A program made the translations under genes and the position numbers. The notes beneath the pieces were generated by a model that ran no database searches, was not told the DNA's origin, and saw nothing but the letters and a program-made list of their open reading frames with translations. Positions 62,944 through 64,000 of a stretch of 64,000 nucleotides of DNA are shown one piece after another. Origin of the DNA: Neofusicoccum parvum (Eukaryota > Ascomycota > Dothideomycetes > Botryosphaeriales > Botryosphaeriaceae). The stretch is taken from positions 248,001 to 312,000 of the forward strand of contig CP087213.1 in assembly GCA_020912385.1 (NCBI GenBank). The letters run 5' to 3'. Positions within the stretch are counted from its first letter, which is position 1. Every line of letters starts with the position of its first letter.

Positions 62944-64000
62944 GACAGGGCTGGTTGCACGAACCACACACCACACGGTTGGGCGCGGCGCCCCTAAACG
63001 AATCGCGCAGGGGAGGAATGCGGGATTTCCGACACCGATACTCGGCCGGTATACGAGGACGTGGTATTGTCGTATGGCCTAAACGGCGTAGACAGCGTGG
63101 CGGGGCGTCCATGGAAGAGTAGCATCGTGCGTTGCTGGTGTCACGGCCGTCAATAAAGCGGGGGCAGCCAGCGATGCCGCAGCGAATGGGAGCAGCGGGG
63201 CTGGGCACACGGACGTGGCTGGTGGAGGTTAAGGGGGTGAAACAGGGCTGCTTGCCCGACCGTTATCCCCCGCAGCTTGATCTAAGCTTTCGGGTGTTGA
63301 GATCGTGCGTGATGTCATGCAGGGCGAAGGGCTGTTCCCGCGCCCAAAATAGAAGCACAGGTAGGCGGAGCGGGCGCTAGCTGTCCGGATCCGGTAACTT
63401 TCGCGCCGCCACGCCATCACCGATGTCTTCTAGAAACGACCTCGGCCTGTCACTGTGTCATGCCGCTGTGCACGGAGGCCACCGGTCCCAATTTTTGTGC
63501 TTGACATCGGGGAAAGACCGGGTGCGCAACGCTGGTAGTCCAGACGACAATGGGAAGGGCCGGAGACGAACAAATGTACCCACACGAAGGAGAATCCAAG
63601 GGAAACAGCGAACAGGTTGACACTTTTGGTAAAGGAACAGCACGAGTCTGTAAACCCCTTCTCGCATGCCCCATTTGCAAGTGTGTCGTTCATCGCGCTC
63701 GGCAAAATCAGCATCTCGGACTTTTGCGCATACAACCGAATTGCGCGGACTGGCAGCTGCACAGACGCAACCGCTGAAAAGGCTTCACCGCCAGCAAGAG
63801 GGCAAAACGTACAACAATGGGAATTCTCCGCCATTTAGTCACTTAAGCCTGAAGGGAAATTGAGGGCATTGCGGAAGCATGTCACTCTTTCCCTCCGAAG
63901 AAAAGAACAAAAGATGACCTCTATAGCAGTAGGAACGAGTCTGTGGCTGGCTTCAGCTTTCATATTATGTCTTGACAACACCGGAGTTGAGCTCCTTGTC
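62944..64000. other. Region upstream of the AA1-like gene
   Basis: About 1 kb. It should contain upstream regulatory DNA of the AA1-like gene. Several frames of 65-134 codons overlap on both strands at 63420-63860, none with a domain or gene signals. I see nothing else. Confidence 0.5.

Noticed and set aside
63430..63834. 134-codon minus-strand frame at the right end
   Set aside because: Overlapping frames on both strands are similarly open; no signal peptide, domain or splice pattern.
1..64000. CRISPR arrays, insertion sequences, rRNA genes
   Set aside because: None is expected in fungal nuclear DNA of this kind except rRNA or transposons, and I saw no matching repeats, terminal inverted repeats or rRNA motifs.

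Overview
The window is nuclear DNA of a filamentous ascomycete (Pezizomycotina), most likely a dothideomycete. Genes carry short spliceosomal introns (49-97 bp, one of 194 bp) with GTRNGT-type donors and CTAAY/CTGAC branch sites. The gene families are fungal: a Zn(II)2Cys6 regulator, a NACHT-ankyrin NLR-like receptor, a PTS1-tagged copper amine oxidase, an Alt a 1-like small secreted protein and a giant involucrin-repeat/leashin-type protein. The lineage call is inference from gene content.

Layout. Positions 1-16130 (minus) are one uninterrupted reading frame of at least 5376 codons, the N-terminal part of a giant repetitive protein whose 3' end lies beyond position 1; it is a candidate Woronin-body tether (leashin/LAH). 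Next come an RNA15/CstF-64 3'-end-processing factor (minus, 16901-17893) and, divergently, a peroxisomal copper amine oxidase (plus, 18996-21306). From 21463 to about 28205 lies an accessory-looking block of lower GC: an ankyrin-only protein with very regular repeats, and a six-exon receptor with an esterase (SesB-like) domain, a NACHT NTPase domain and ankyrin repeats. A Gly/Pro-rich protein of unknown function (28677-29477) and CFT2/CPSF-100 (30310-33340) follow.

The middle of the window is gene-poor. A Zn(II)2Cys6 factor with an AT-hook (36944-38720) sits between 3.6 kb and 10.8 kb of GC-rich DNA in which I find no credible gene. The right part holds a full-size ABCG (YOL075C-like) transporter in seven exons (49513-53861), a secreted Ser/Thr-rich surface protein (55156-57093), a two-finger CCCH RNA-binding protein (58381-60424) and an AA1-like small secreted protein (62308-62822, minus).

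How the genes relate: RNA15 and CFT2 belong to the same nuclear pre-mRNA cleavage/polyadenylation machinery and lie on either side of the NLR/ankyrin block. The NLR and ankyrin-only genes are tandem on the same strand and may form a self/non-self recognition locus. The giant protein (if a leashin) and the amine oxidase both connect to peroxisome biology, which may be coincidence. Exon boundaries were chosen by hand from splice signals, reading-frame continuity and family conservation; no transcript data were available.
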